DNA from: Holacanthus passer
Taxonomy: Eukaryota > Chordata > Actinopteri > Pomacanthidae
DNA length: 64,000 nt
Direction of reading: 5' to 3'
NCBI GenBank assembly: GCA_025331565.1
Contig: JAFREQ010000043.1
Coordinates: 4,473,001-4,537,000 of the forward strand
A program made the position numbers and the translations under genes. Shown piece after piece: positions 45,775-59,600 of this stretch. Position 1 is the first letter of the stretch, and every line of letters begins with the position of its first letter. Under the pieces are notes generated by a model. It worked only from the letters and a program-made list of their open reading frames with translations. It was not told the DNA's origin and searched no databases.

Positions 45775-48700
45775 CTACACAAAAAGTGAAATAAAGCAAA
45801 TAAAAAGAACGAACCACAAATTCAACGACAGAACATGTAGAATAAAGTAGAGGATGGGAAAGATAGAATATAAAACAAATAGAAAGGGAAAGAAAGAATG
45901 AAAAATAGAGAGGCAGAAAGAAAGCAAGATAGTCCAAAGAGAACAGCAAGAAAAGACAAGAACAAGAACCACAGCAACAATAAGAATAAAAGCACCAGTC
46001 ATAATGTACGTGGAGTGGAGGAGAGAAAGGCAGAAATGAAAGGCATCATAAAGTAACAGAGCAGAGGATGTGGATAAAAAAGATGAGATTCCAAACAGCA
46101 CCATACATAGAGAAGCAACATGTCACGCAGAGGAGAGAAAACAAAAGACGACAGGAGAAAAGAAGGGTAAAGGGTTGATTTCCGGAGCAACAAGTGTGGG
46201 TAAATACAGGGTAAATATGGTGACTAAACAGACATAAAAAAGTGTTTGGTGTTAAATTATTGTGAGGGAGCTGTGTGATATTTCTGCAAAATGCTGAGTT
46301 CCAAAAAGCTATTTTTCATTAACACAAAGACAAATATTCAAATGGTAGAAAACAAATTTTCCCCAATTGGTCCTCCTTTGCAAGACGTTTCAATTTCTAA
46401 CATAAATATTCAATGCAGGAGGCTAAATGGTGTATATTTCAGCAAAGGTAGATCTGAGACACTTTGTTTCTTATTTTATTTTTAGGAAGCCTACATTGTT
46501 GTAGGTGTATGTGTTGGGAAAAATTATGCTATAAAAGGAAAGGTAGTGAGGGAAGGGGGTGGGGGTGAGAGAACATTGGCAGTCTAAAAACATTTAGGCA
46601 GGCCAGGTAGGGGCAGCAGTCAGGTACTCAAATATACATTTTTATGCATATTTGTTTGGTTGTTGGAACAGTGATTTGATAACAGTGACTTCATTTAACA
46701 AACATTTACTTGTATTCGCACAATTATACCCACAATAATGAACATGTGTGCATGTAGTCCAACATATACGTATGTATATATGTATGTATATTAAAGGCCC
46801 ATACTATCTTTGCCAGTTTGAACACAGCTGCGTGTTGTGGACAACAACACATCTTGGCCTCTAATTTGAGTGCAGTATTAAATAATAGGGAAGTCCTACA
46901 ATAACTTTAACAATAACTGATTTTTCTTTGTCATTCTATTTTTCTGGACAGCAGTGTTTATGGTATCTTTTTGCCAGTTAGCTGTCATTAAATTTTAACA
47001 CCATCAGAGGAACTTTCATAACAAAATCACATCAGAAACACCACACTCAGCACAGAATTTAAGTTTGCTATTACCAGAAAAGGCCACCACAGCATTGTTG
47101 GGTGATTACAGTGGTTAACCGCCATCAAACTTGAGGCCTCTGTGTTATATTTTTCAGCATTACACTGAAAATGTGTTCATGGCCCCGGATTTTTTAATAG
47201 AAAGCTCCAAAACTAGACACCACGTGCACACAAGTACCCAGAAGCCCACCTGTCTGTGCGTCATGCACTCACGACCCTCGCTGGGCGATCGTGACCAGCG
47301 CCGGTCCCTTTCTCTCTCCCTCTCACGGTCGTGCTCTCTGTCACGAGAGTGCCTGTGTCCGTACTCGCCCCCTCGCTCTGCTACATAGCGCTCCTTGTCC
47401 ACAGAGCCATGGTGGTGGTGATGGTGGTGATGGTGCTTACGGTCTTTGGACCGCCCGCGATCTCTGTCACGATCCTTGTCTTTGGATGTGAGGTCGCCTG
47501 ACTGAGTGGTTGTGCTCAGGTCTGTACCCAGGCCTGATGGTGGAGTTTATTGGAGTTATTATTGGAGTCACATGCGGTGAAAACAATAATGATTGCTATG
47601 ACATTAGATACGAAAATGACATCACACTATTAAACAGTTTAAAGTGATGGGAACACAAAACTAAATAACCTTTTATGTGTTTAGGTTCAGTCTTTCAAAT
47701 GTGCTTAATTCATTGCAGAGTGTTCAATTTTAATTTTAAAGGCGAGACCTTCCTTCCTCCAGATATCTGTGTGTGTATGTTGTCTTTCCCACCTGTGTCA
47801 GCCTCCGTGTAGCGACAGAGGGACCGCTCAGATGCCCGATGGCCCCGGTCTTTTCGCCGGTGTCCATGTCTGGAAGTTCTCCCCTCTTCAGGAATAGCGC
47901 GCTCCATGTTGTAGTCATCCGCCCCTCCTTTGTCTCTGTGGCCACGCCCAGACCTGCTGTGGCCTAGCGACGAGGCCGAACGTTTCATGGGACTGCTGTC
48001 ATTGATGGTCTATGAGTGAAAGAGAGAGACCACCAAGGCAGGGAGGGAGAGAGAGGGAGAGATGCAGTGGATTTCTTTGATTGTTGATTTGGTGTTTTCT
48101 GTGAGCTATGGGGTAAGAGACTGTGAATGTGTGTATATATATATATGCATGTGTGTAAATGGGGTCTGTTTCTTGAACTTGAATGAAGAAAGCCCACCCA
48201 CTATCCTCCCACATCCCATCTCAAATCATACACCCCCACATTAGTAATAATGTCTCAATCATGCTACTTAAAAAATATAGGCTGTACACAGGTTATAGGG
48301 CAGGGGTCGGCAAAAATCAGCCCATGGGCCAAATTTGGCCCTCCAGCACAATTATTTGACCTCTTCAAAAAAAGCAGCATTTTTCATAAGTCCACTGGAG
48401 ACAGATGGAACAATACATAAATAATGCATAAATAGAAAAAAATCTAAATCTTAATTGTCCATCTAATATTCAAAATCATCAGTCATTCTGCACCAAGCTG
48501 CTGAATAGATTAAGTGAGCAGCTCCTGGTGCTGAACTGAAGTCTAATAAAGTCATTAGATAAAGTTAATAGATGGTTAATAAAAGCACCTTTTTTAAAAT
48601 TAAACTATATCTTACTGCTTTAACTCAAGCACATGTTTAATGCAACAGTATTATTTAACCAAAAAACATTTGGGGCAAGAGCATATTCTTTACTAAGAGT

Positions 48701-50636
48701 GACAGTTGTGAACGCTAAGGAGACACAGTCACAGCCACATCCACCGCAGCTTAGGCCTAAGTTTGGCTACTGTTAGCCAAAGAGTGGACTGAAACACCAA
48801 CCAAACAGTGCTATGAATCTCTTATGTTTCCATTTCACACCATAGGCACATGTCTCTACTACGCTAGTACCCCATTGAACAGCGTTAAGCAAAACCGTCT
48901 CAGGGCTGAAACTACAGTAATTGCTGACCCCTGATACAAAGGAATAAAAAAGTATACTAGGAAAAAAAGAGTTAAAAGAAACAAAAGAGATGATGGCAAA
49001 CGGCCATGCCTTCCATGCTTCAGTAACTTGCTTTGTAAAAGGGGATAGAAGGGTCAGTACGACTTGCAACCGTCCTCCATCCTCACCACCCATAAACCCT
49101 TGAACATGGCACATTCCAGGCTGCACAAAACTCCTCTATTTCTGCTCTGTTTCAGCGTGCTTTCCTCCAGCCATGCAGGTACATAGGGGTTGTCCTGAGT
49201 CCTCTAACCACATGAGAACTTCCTTCTGTAATGCTGAGGCCTCATGCTTTCAGTCGGGACAGCAGGACAGAGCCTATGATGCCACAAGTTGCTGACCTGG
49301 ACATGTAAACCACATCAGGCTACTTCAGTGCTAGATCCTTTTGGCAGCTGACAGGGCCAGTTTTCCAGTTATTGTGTTTTAGACAAATCAGCTTGGCAGA
49401 TTATCTGGCCTCATAAGAGTAGCACTGAAATCCCCAACAACATATCCATTCACACGCACACATACCCATATCATTCCTCTTTCTCATTCTTTCTTTCTCT
49501 CTCTCACACACACACACAAACACAAACTCACTTGAACGCATTTCAACAAATTTCTTGCATGCAGGTGGGCAGGTGTGAATGGAGACTCGGACACAGACGA
49601 GGAAACATTGACAACATCATTATAGACAAGCACACAGGCATGAGGACACGGAGCAGCACTAGCAGCAGCAGCTGAGAGAAAGAGAGACAGAGACACAGAG
49701 GCCACGAAACAGTGTGGCACAACTGTTGAGAATGACAGGGGACGTGCAGAGTTCAGCCCAATTCCAAACCCATTGTGTTAGAGAAGTAGCTAAGGATGCT
49801 GGGATCAGTTTGGATGCTGGGCTGGCATTGGATTTAGTCATGCCAAAATAACAATGTTTGAATACATTTTAAAGAAACCCCTGCCATGATAAACCAAAGC
49901 ATGGAAACATGACAGATGATGAAAAAAAAAGTTTCAAGAGTGTTAGAGTGAAAGGGAGAGAAAAAAGAGAAAGAGAGAGAGAGACAAGACAGGGAAGACA
50001 AGGTACATACACTGAGGGTACTGCCACGTTGTTTCCCTCTCCTCCGCTGCTGTATGAGCACAGAGAAGACACACACACAGAGCCACAAAATACACCAAAG
50101 GTGTGGTCACACACAGAACCAGAAAGGGAGGAAGAGGGAGAGAGGTAAGGGAGACAAGGGTGGATTGATACACAATGAAGGAGAAAAGGGATACAAAGAG
50201 TGTTAGGTGGAGGATCAACCCAAAAAGAGATGAGGTGCCACAGTGGAGAGATGAAAGAGAGACACAGAAAGAGAAGGAGGGACAGAGGAACAGAGTCTGA
50301 TTAGACACCGAAGCAGCAGTGAGGTGGAAGAGAAACACTTACCACAGACACTGGGGGTGGTTGGCGCCAAAACAGGTTATACAGTATAGACAAGGTCACC
50401 ATGAAAATGCTCAATCAACGGCACCACGGTCACAACAGCAATGATGACAATCAGCAATATACACATACAAATGGATATGTATAGTCACACACAATCACAC
50501 TCACACAAGCACACAACTGGACAACAGATTGACAAAAACAGTGAATTTCAGGGCACAGAGGACAGTGACAGCACAGAAAAACTGCAGAGCACGCACATAA
50601 ACACAACACTCAAATCCACCAAACCACCCGCCCACC

Positions 50637-50699
<63 letters not shown>

Positions 50700-53589
50700 C
50701 TGTAAAACACAATGTCATGCTGGTTCCAGTTCTGGCTGAAAAAACAAAAAGCCCCCATAATTCAAAAATAGTTCAGCACAGGCAAAACCTTTGATAGGAA
50801 GGAAGAGACAGTTTAGTAAAGAAATCAACAACAAAAGGTAAATAAACCAGGGGCTTGACAAAAGAAGAGGAAATAATGGAGGGCAGAGAAGTGTGTAAAC
50901 TGTATGTAGGTGTGTGTGCACATTTGTATTTATAAATATGTTGTGTGCATATGACAACCAGAGCACTCACCGGGATATGAAACAATATAAAATGAATGAG
51001 TGTGTTAGATGGAAACAGGGACAACCACGGTTAAAAACCTCCATGCAGGTGGCAGGATGAGAGGAAGAGCAAAAGACAACAGGAGAAGAAGAAAAGGAGC
51101 AGAAGGTCTGACTTTGCCTTGCTATGGTCCTTTTGAATTCAAGTTTGGAGGTCAACATTTCAGCAAAACATTCCCATGTTTTAGCCAGAAATATTGTCAT
51201 GATTGGATATCTTGTTTAACAGTTGTTCTTCGGCTACAAAAATTATTACCTTTTGGTTGTATGCTTCTGTCAATATGGCCTCATAATCTTTCTCCAACAT
51301 GGATTCGAGTAACCACAGCAATATATCTTTAAGCAACAAGCCAGACCTTTGAGAATATGATCCTTTCAAACAAAAGGAGATGAGGACCAGATAAAATGGG
51401 AGAAATAGAAAGAGAGTGGAAAGGTGAGAATGCTGCTCACTTGGTTGTCGCCTGGGAGGCGGGGCATGGAAGCGGCCCTGCCATGGCCTTCCATTGGTGG
51501 AAAGTGCTCAGTATCCGAGTAACCATCCTGCCCCATCTCTCTCATCTCTACCGTCTGTAAACAGAGCAGGAGAGCAGGAGATGGTGTGACGGCTGCCATG
51601 AAAACCGACAGGGAGTAGGGGGATAGGTGGGAGAGTTTGTTATCCAAAGAAAACAGAGAACCGAGCGCCTCAGAGAGGTAAAAGTAGTCAGTGGGAGAAT
51701 TTAGTGAGTGTGTGTGAAGAGCGACTTTGCCTTTTTTTTTCTTTGTTGTTTTAGTTTTAGATGAATGAAAAAAAGAAATCTGGTGTTCAGGTCAGAAGCG
51801 GATAAAATCGGAAGGATACTAATAATAATAAATAATAATATTTAATAAAATTAAATTTTGTGTTTGCAAAGGCTGTTGTCAAAAATGGAGCTGCAAGCAA
51901 ATGCAGAAATGAGATTCTTTGTTTAATGGTATCTTTGCCAGAGATGGAGGAGCATCTGAGTCACAGCAGGAATAAATTTGTGGGGAAACCCATACGCAGT
52001 CCAAAGGACATGTGAAAAACACAACTGATCAGATGATGTTGGCCAGGTACAGTTGCTGATGAACTGTAGGTAGTAAATGAGGCAAACATTTTTTTTGAAG
52101 TAAACCTTGAGAAGTGAAGGTGCATCTGGTATCTGCTGGCTTAGCCTTATCTTGCTTAGCCACAACTCCATTTCAGTTTGTTTAAGTGTCAATCATTAGC
52201 TGAGATGGAACGCCAGCTATTTCATCAATTAAATTTAAAGTAATCAAAAAACAGATCAGATAAAACATTCAATAAAATAAAATACTAAAATCACTCAGAG
52301 CATGTGTTTGCTGCTCAATGACTCAGTCTGTCTCAATCTGACTCTGTATATTTTTAGCGTTTGGGTGGTGTCTTTCAAGTAAAGGCATTTGTTGTGTAAT
52401 ATCACCTATTGTTTTTTTTGCCTTTAAGATTTGATTTGCCTCGCATCTAGCTAACTGTAGGTTATCATTCAAACTAGTTTGAATGAAGCCGACAGCCACT
52501 CTCTTCTATCCAACTACTGAGATTAAACTTCTCCAGACCTCGGTGGGTTGATATGGAGAAGCGGCTATGTTACAGGGCTGACTGATACAGAGACCTGTCA
52601 GGCCCTCTCAGAGGTCTACAAGCAGAGAGGTTTAACAGCATGATGACAGAGACATGAACCACTCTGAAGACAGAGGCAAGGTAGACTCTGAATGAAATGT
52701 GGAAAGGTACTGTGAAGGTAAAATTCAGTCGGATAACTTGTGTGAAGAGACAGGTTTGAGAGATGGAACTAATCAAAGAAAGGTTAACGCAACATGTCAA
52801 TGCTAACTGAAGAACTGAGGTAAGAGAGATCACAGGAAATGAAAATGACCCACCTGAGTAGAAATAATAAAGGCAACAAGGTAGTAAAGATGGGACAGTA
52901 TAAGCTGTTAACATTTGTATCATTTGTGATTATACAGTACTTGTAGCATTTAAGGAAAATACTGTGTATTTTCCCAATATCCTCAACCATAAGCATAATA
53001 TAATATTAATGATACTGATTGGACTGGAATGGAGTGCAAAACATGAAACAAGGATCAAGTCAATGCCCTGATCAACAGCTGTATTTCTACTTTAACCTCA
53101 GTTATAATGAAGGGGAACAGATATCCTTATGCCTTTAGGGATTGTGAATAAGGAAGACATTGCTTTCAGTGGAGATGGAATTGCAATCTGTAACTGCATG
53201 AAGATAAGAGTTCATTTTACCATTTAAGTATCCTCAATGGTTCTTTGGGAGTTCATTTGGTAGCAATGACATGAAAGTAAAAACAAATGTTGAATGGATC
53301 GAGTGTTTGTTCACACAAACTTGGTGTGCAACAAAGATGCATTCTATTTGTATAGTGTGTGTGTGTGTGTGTGTGCGTGTGTGCGTGTGTGTGTGTGTGT
53401 GTTGTTAGGTGTGTGTGGTCCTGTGGTCCCTGTGTGTGTATGAACTTTCTACCTGAGAGTTGGTCATGCTTCCCAGGCCATCCTCAGGGTGTCCCTCAGG
53501 ACTCCAGCTGCCGACCTTCTGGGACATCTCCTGAGCACGAGCTGTCACCCATGAGTGGCTCTCCGGGAGCCCCCCCTCCACCGGCCTGT

Positions 53590-53622
<33 letters not shown>

Positions 53623-56600
53623 CGTCACAGACACACCTTCCTTAGCTGGTCTTTCGACAAACCACCTCCTGTAAAATGCCAACAACATCCAACTCACAGG
53701 CTGTTGACAGTCTCAGTTGTCTCAGGTGGAGGGAGGGCGTTGTTAAGTCCCGGACCCCCATCCTGGGCGGGGGAAAGTGGCTCCACGCGCTGAAACAGTA
53801 ATGGCGTTCGATTCTGTGTGAGATATACAACATGGCCGTCGCCAGCTATCAGGCAGACTGACAGGGAAATGGAGGGAAAAGGGGCAGAGCAGGAACAGAG
53901 GGCATGTAGAGAGGGGGCTGTCGGCTGAAGCGAGGCGATGCAAAAGAGGTAATGAAAAAGGAATAAATGGGGGGGGACTCCAGGATTCTAACCATCAGAG
54001 TGCTTTGTAAGGTCCAATAAGGTAGTGGTATTCACCCACTCAGTCTGGAGTTCAAGGCAGGTTTCAAAGGAAATGATTGGTCATTCTGGGTTTCATCTGA
54101 TGGTCATCTGATGATGGATCTAATTATGTTGAACAATTTTCTATTTCCATGAAAAATAGAAGAAAACATAACATGTTTCCACAGCAGTGGAATTGGAATT
54201 GATTATGAGGAGAGCAACAAAGGAGGGGCCTCATTCAGAGGAGGGATGGAGGACATCATGATAAACACTAAACAATCCTGTGGATCGGAACATACAGCAG
54301 GTGAAATGCATGATCTGACAAATGCTACCATTTGTCATTCATTTATTAGGTAGTACTGTTGAAACTTCTGTAGTAAATGACTAATAATCTCCTTAACAAT
54401 CTTGATGTGGTCATTAACCTGCAATATAATCTATAATATATAATTTTTGAGCTTTGTGATATTAGAACTCATAGGGAATGTTTCTAATTCCCTATATCTT
54501 TATTCAAATCCAAACGTTGGCAAACCTCCTATTTATGTGTGCAAACACTAAATACAAATACCTGTAAAGTACTATATGTAAAGGACACTTCATACTTCTT
54601 GATTGTTGTGTAACAATATCTGCACTAATGACATTTTTGGATCACAAAACCCTGCTGCCCCAGTCAAGACAGGCAGCAGGTGGACTGGGGGAGAGGAAGA
54701 GATGATGTACAGTATATGTTGGAGGAAAGAAGCGTTTTCCCCTGGTGGTGGTGCATGAAAAAGCAAATAAAGGGTGAAGGAGGTTCGTTGATGTTTGACA
54801 CATTTCATGTGAAATGAAATATCAGCTTGAGGAGCATCCATAGAAGCATGCAGCTCTCCAAATGTTTATGGTCCAAGCTGGCTGCATAAACCTGTTAAGG
54901 ACCATTAAATTTCAGTTCTGATACCATCTTATGATCTCAATCACCAAGATGAAAGACAGCATGTGGAGGGTGGTCAGCTCTGTCATTTAAAGTGTTCTCT
55001 CCTTTAACAAGGGACAGCGTGCTGACTGAAAGGTAGGGTGCAGCAATCTCATAATGAAAATCTAACAATCCAAGGTTGCAAGCATGGGTGTGGGGAATGA
55101 GGAGCTACAGTATATGTACAAGCAGTCCACACAGGAAAGAATCGAGCTCAGGAAAAGGAGCCATTACAAGGGCTCCCATGATGTTGAGGCATGGGCACCT
55201 CAGGGGCTGTGACAACCAAACTCTACAGTCTCTGGCATATAAACAGCTAAATAACAGCAACATGTTGGTATAAATCATCTACTTAATTAGCATTTGAAAT
55301 TTTGTGAAAAGTAGGGTCCTCATGAGTTATGTTTGCATAACAATTATGAATTACCAAAAAGACAAGCAGTAACAAACCTTGCCCAGCAGATGGCAGCACT
55401 GTCTTTGTTGCTAGAAAGGGAGCACTGCATATATTAGATAGGAGATTGCATTAGTTTAAGTTATTGTGTTCACCCCTACATTCCCCTTTAAGATGACTGA
55501 ATGAGGACACCTCCCTAGATATGGACTGTGGTTGTCACAGCCCAGGTTATATGAAAAGGGACTACAGCCCTGCAGCCTTGATTTCAGTGAGTCAGTCTGC
55601 CTTTGACTTTAAAAGGGTCAGAGTGTTTTTCTCCCTGAGACAGCAGTACCTGCTCATCACGAAGAGCCTGCGAGCGCTTGATCTTGCTCTGCCGGTAGTA
55701 CTCCATGATCATCATGGCAGCGTAGATTTTCCCCACCGTCAGGTCTGTTGCTGCTGAGAGAATGACAAGTTACCCTGGAAGATTAGACCTTTTGGAATGG
55801 ACCCTGAGCGCGAGGAATGGTAGAAGGAGGTGAGGCATGCACACAAACAGAGAAACGTACGTCGACTGTGACACACACATGAACACTGAGCAAATAGTCT
55901 TTTCACAGACAGATTGATTTGCCTTAACTTTATCTTACTTTAGTTGAACTCTATATAACATTAATATTTGTCACAGGTAATATTTTGTAATCAAAGCATC
56001 TCATCGTGATATAGATGAAACAAAATTCAGTCGCTTCAGGAAATTGCAACCATGTGATCGCAAGAATCAACACAAATTAAAATAATTAAAAAATAAAACA
56101 AATAAATGAAATAAAATCTGTGATATCTGATTAAGACTGTTATGACTTTTTTGGACTTGGTTGCAAATGTAATGCAAAATAATACATAATACAGAGCAAA
56201 TCTCATGCATTTCATAAGCTAAAGCAATTGCTGTATTATGCAACTCGTGCACTAGCACCTGTGCAGTCTTTCTCAGTGTAATAAGACTCAAAATATACAG
56301 AATTTCTATCAAGCACGGCCAGCCATTAAGTGCAAGCAGCTGATTGCCCCTGAAGTGAAAAGACGTCTATAGAGTGTTGATCTATAGTGAGGCACCCTCT
56401 GATCTCAGGCACAGAGAGGTGGAGAAGTGTTGGGGTCTGGGACTTGTGGAGGGTCTATCATGGTGAGAGTGGTTTTATGTAGCTGAAAGAAAGAGACAGA
56501 GTGCGTGTGTGTGTGTGTGGAGTTGTTTTGTGTCTACCATGCAGCCTGTGCTTTGTTAGTGCCTCTGTTTAGTGTTTTTTTTTTAATTTCACATAATTAT

Positions 56601-59600
56601 ATCTTGATAGATTTGAGGTGTGTGGGTGTGGAGTTAAGGTGCCCAGCTGTATCAGAGGGTGCAGCAGTGAGAGAGACTTGCTGAGAGAAGCGGTCCTCGG
56701 GTGGCGTGAAGAGAAACAGCGTTGGAGCACTGGGCGGCACAGGGTGGCTGCATCCAAGCCACATTGCTGCACCTGCACCCATACTCTGCAACTTACACTT
56801 GTGTGGTGTAACCAGCAAATCCAGAGTCTTCTGGGAGAGATTGGGCCAGATCGCCATCATCTCTTTCCTCAGCTCTGCGTCCATCTGGTGCTTGTCAATA
56901 CCACCTAGGCAGATTCAACAAACACACGCATGCACACACACACAGATACATACGCACATATATAGATATATGGACATCCATGCCAAAAAATAATGACGCA
57001 TAATTTAGACAAAAAGAAACATCAACATGCACACACAGACATGTACATAGAAAAGGTTTACTCATACACACAAGGGAACACCAACCATTCACACCCATTC
57101 AGATTGATAGAAAAAGATATGAGAGAAGACATACAAACATGAAAACAAAGACAAACAGAAGAAGTCATGTTGTTAGTGGGGTCATGATAAGAGCTGTGGT
57201 CAAATCATGACTGCAGTTAAAACTGTACACAGGCAATTCAGTTTTTAAGCCGAAGTGACAGAACCTCGATTCCATAGGGTCTCAACCTTCAGCCTCACAC
57301 GCTACACACAGGATCTACCACCACAGAAAGCACATTGTACTTAAGCTACAGTAGGAGAAGCATCAGGAAGAGCTGAAGGTTTCTGGGTTCAGCACAGAAA
57401 TAGCAGACAGCACTGCACTAAGGGGGGAAATAAGAAAAAGGAGAAGAAAACAAGTGAAAATAGGATCAAAGGAAGTAAGAGAGATTCCAAACCTTCCGTA
57501 CCCTTGGCGATCTTGATGTCCAGTGCTGTGCGGATCAAGGCCATGAGAGTGGAGTTGAAGTGGACCGTGTTGTCATCGGCCACAGGCAGATCCATACGGA
57601 GCAGTCTCTGTGGGAGAGCCAATCAGTGTGAGCCGTGAGAAAATCAGGAAGTAAGTGGGATGGCATGTACGTAGAACCTCCAGGTGACAAGGGGGGAGGG
57701 GCATTGAGTTGGTGGCAGGAAGGGGAGGGGGAGCAGGGAGAAGGGAGAGGCTTTGGTAAAGGAGGTTGAAGGAGCCATGCATAGCATCTGTAGCAGGCTC
57801 TGACTCTGTCTGTCTGCCTGCAACAAATGGCTCAGATTCAGCTATTGTGTCAAATTAAGCATACTTCATTTTCAGACAACAAATTCACAAGTAGGGATTC
57901 ACAAATTTTAATCTATTTTGTGATATGAAAGAACCTGTGAGTGCAAAGGTATTACAAGAAGACACTGTTTTCAGATTCATCCCTCGACTTATATATTCAT
58001 TTTATTCCATAAATAATGTCATCTATGTATGTTTGTTGACATCCAAAAGACCTCACAGGTTGGTTAAACTGGCGGGCTTGAATGAAGAAACAGGAGGACA
58101 GGCTGAGCAGCAGCTACTATTATTCAGAGCTCCCTCTAAGGGTTTGGAGGTTCACAGTGAAAACAACAGAGACCATATGATAAACCAATAAACAAGAAAC
58201 AACCAAGGGACCAATCTAAGGAAGGGGAACACTTTGGTTTTTGTCTATTGGTTTGATCCTTTATAAGTCTTGTTGGTTTATAATTGAAACAGACAATACA
58301 CAGACACACACCAACTCACGGATGACAGAGTGACGTTCGTGTGTGTTTGGTGACACAAGGCGGCGACAACCCAGACATGCATCGTATCATGCCTCCTCCC
58401 CACATCCCGATTACATTCTTCTCCTTTAATGCATCCATTAAAACTTTTTAAAAAAAATCTCTATTCCCCCCAACCCTTCTAGCACATCCCCATGCGGCAT
58501 GCAATGCACACGCAATATGCCTCACAGGACAAGCAGCTGTGCAGCCTTACACAGAAAGCATCCTCTGTTGGCGACATTAAAATGAGTTTGTGAGTTGTTT
58601 TAACAAGGCTGTTTTGGGGCAGAATAAGAAAACTTGTAGACGATGGGGCTAGGCTGAAATGACAGACCAACTAGCTCTATCGCTGATTATCTGATGTCTA
58701 ATGTGAGAAAAATGGGCACAGACTTAGAGGGTTAATAGGTGAGAGAGAGCAGCATTCTGTGGAAAAAGACAAAAGAAACAAAAAAAATGGCCACGATGGA
58801 AGTGTTGTTTTGGTGTTAAGATGCTAAATGATTGTTGAGGTGAACGTAATCCAGGTATATGTAGGAAATATGAGGTGAAAAAAAATATCTCTTCTGCCAA
58901 AAAAATGCATGTTATAAGAGTTGAAAGGGAAAGCTTAAGGCGGAGAGATGATAGAGAAATATAAATCAATAGGTTAATAGGTTGTGAGTGGAGCATATAA
59001 AGAGAAAAAGTGACCAAAAATAGACAAAACAATGCAAAGAAAAAGAAACATCACCACACTTAGTTGGCTGTGTCTGTAAGAAAGCGATCCTGCCTGAAGG
59101 CTCTCCTGTCTCTCTTCAAGACAGAGAAGATCCAAGGTTAAAAGCAGTGGAGCTAGATGGTTCATTGTTCTGTGGACTGGTTGGAAGGTCAAAGGTAAGG
59201 TTTGGATTTCTCTCATTGGCAAGGTGCTAAGTGGAAAATGGTCGGGGAGACAGGGCATAAACACAGAGATGGTGATCATCTGGAAAATTGTTCCAGTAAT
59301 AATAATCAAGTGGCAGATTGAGATGTCAGGGAAGTTTTGCCAAAACCATGAATGTAAAGCATGTCAGGTTGTTGGGCAGGGGGACTGAGGAGCCATCTTT
59401 TAGTTCAGGGAGGACGCTTTTAGGAAAAAAATGTTTGAGGGTAAAAACCAAAAGGATGAGGGGAGAAAGAAAGTGTCTAATGGGAGGTTGGGGTTAAAAA
59501 TAAAAACATGACTGATTGAGAAAGAGACACAAAAGGTACAAAACCTGGGTCAAATAATACATTTTAGTCAACACAAGCAGCAATCATATCTTTTGTATAA

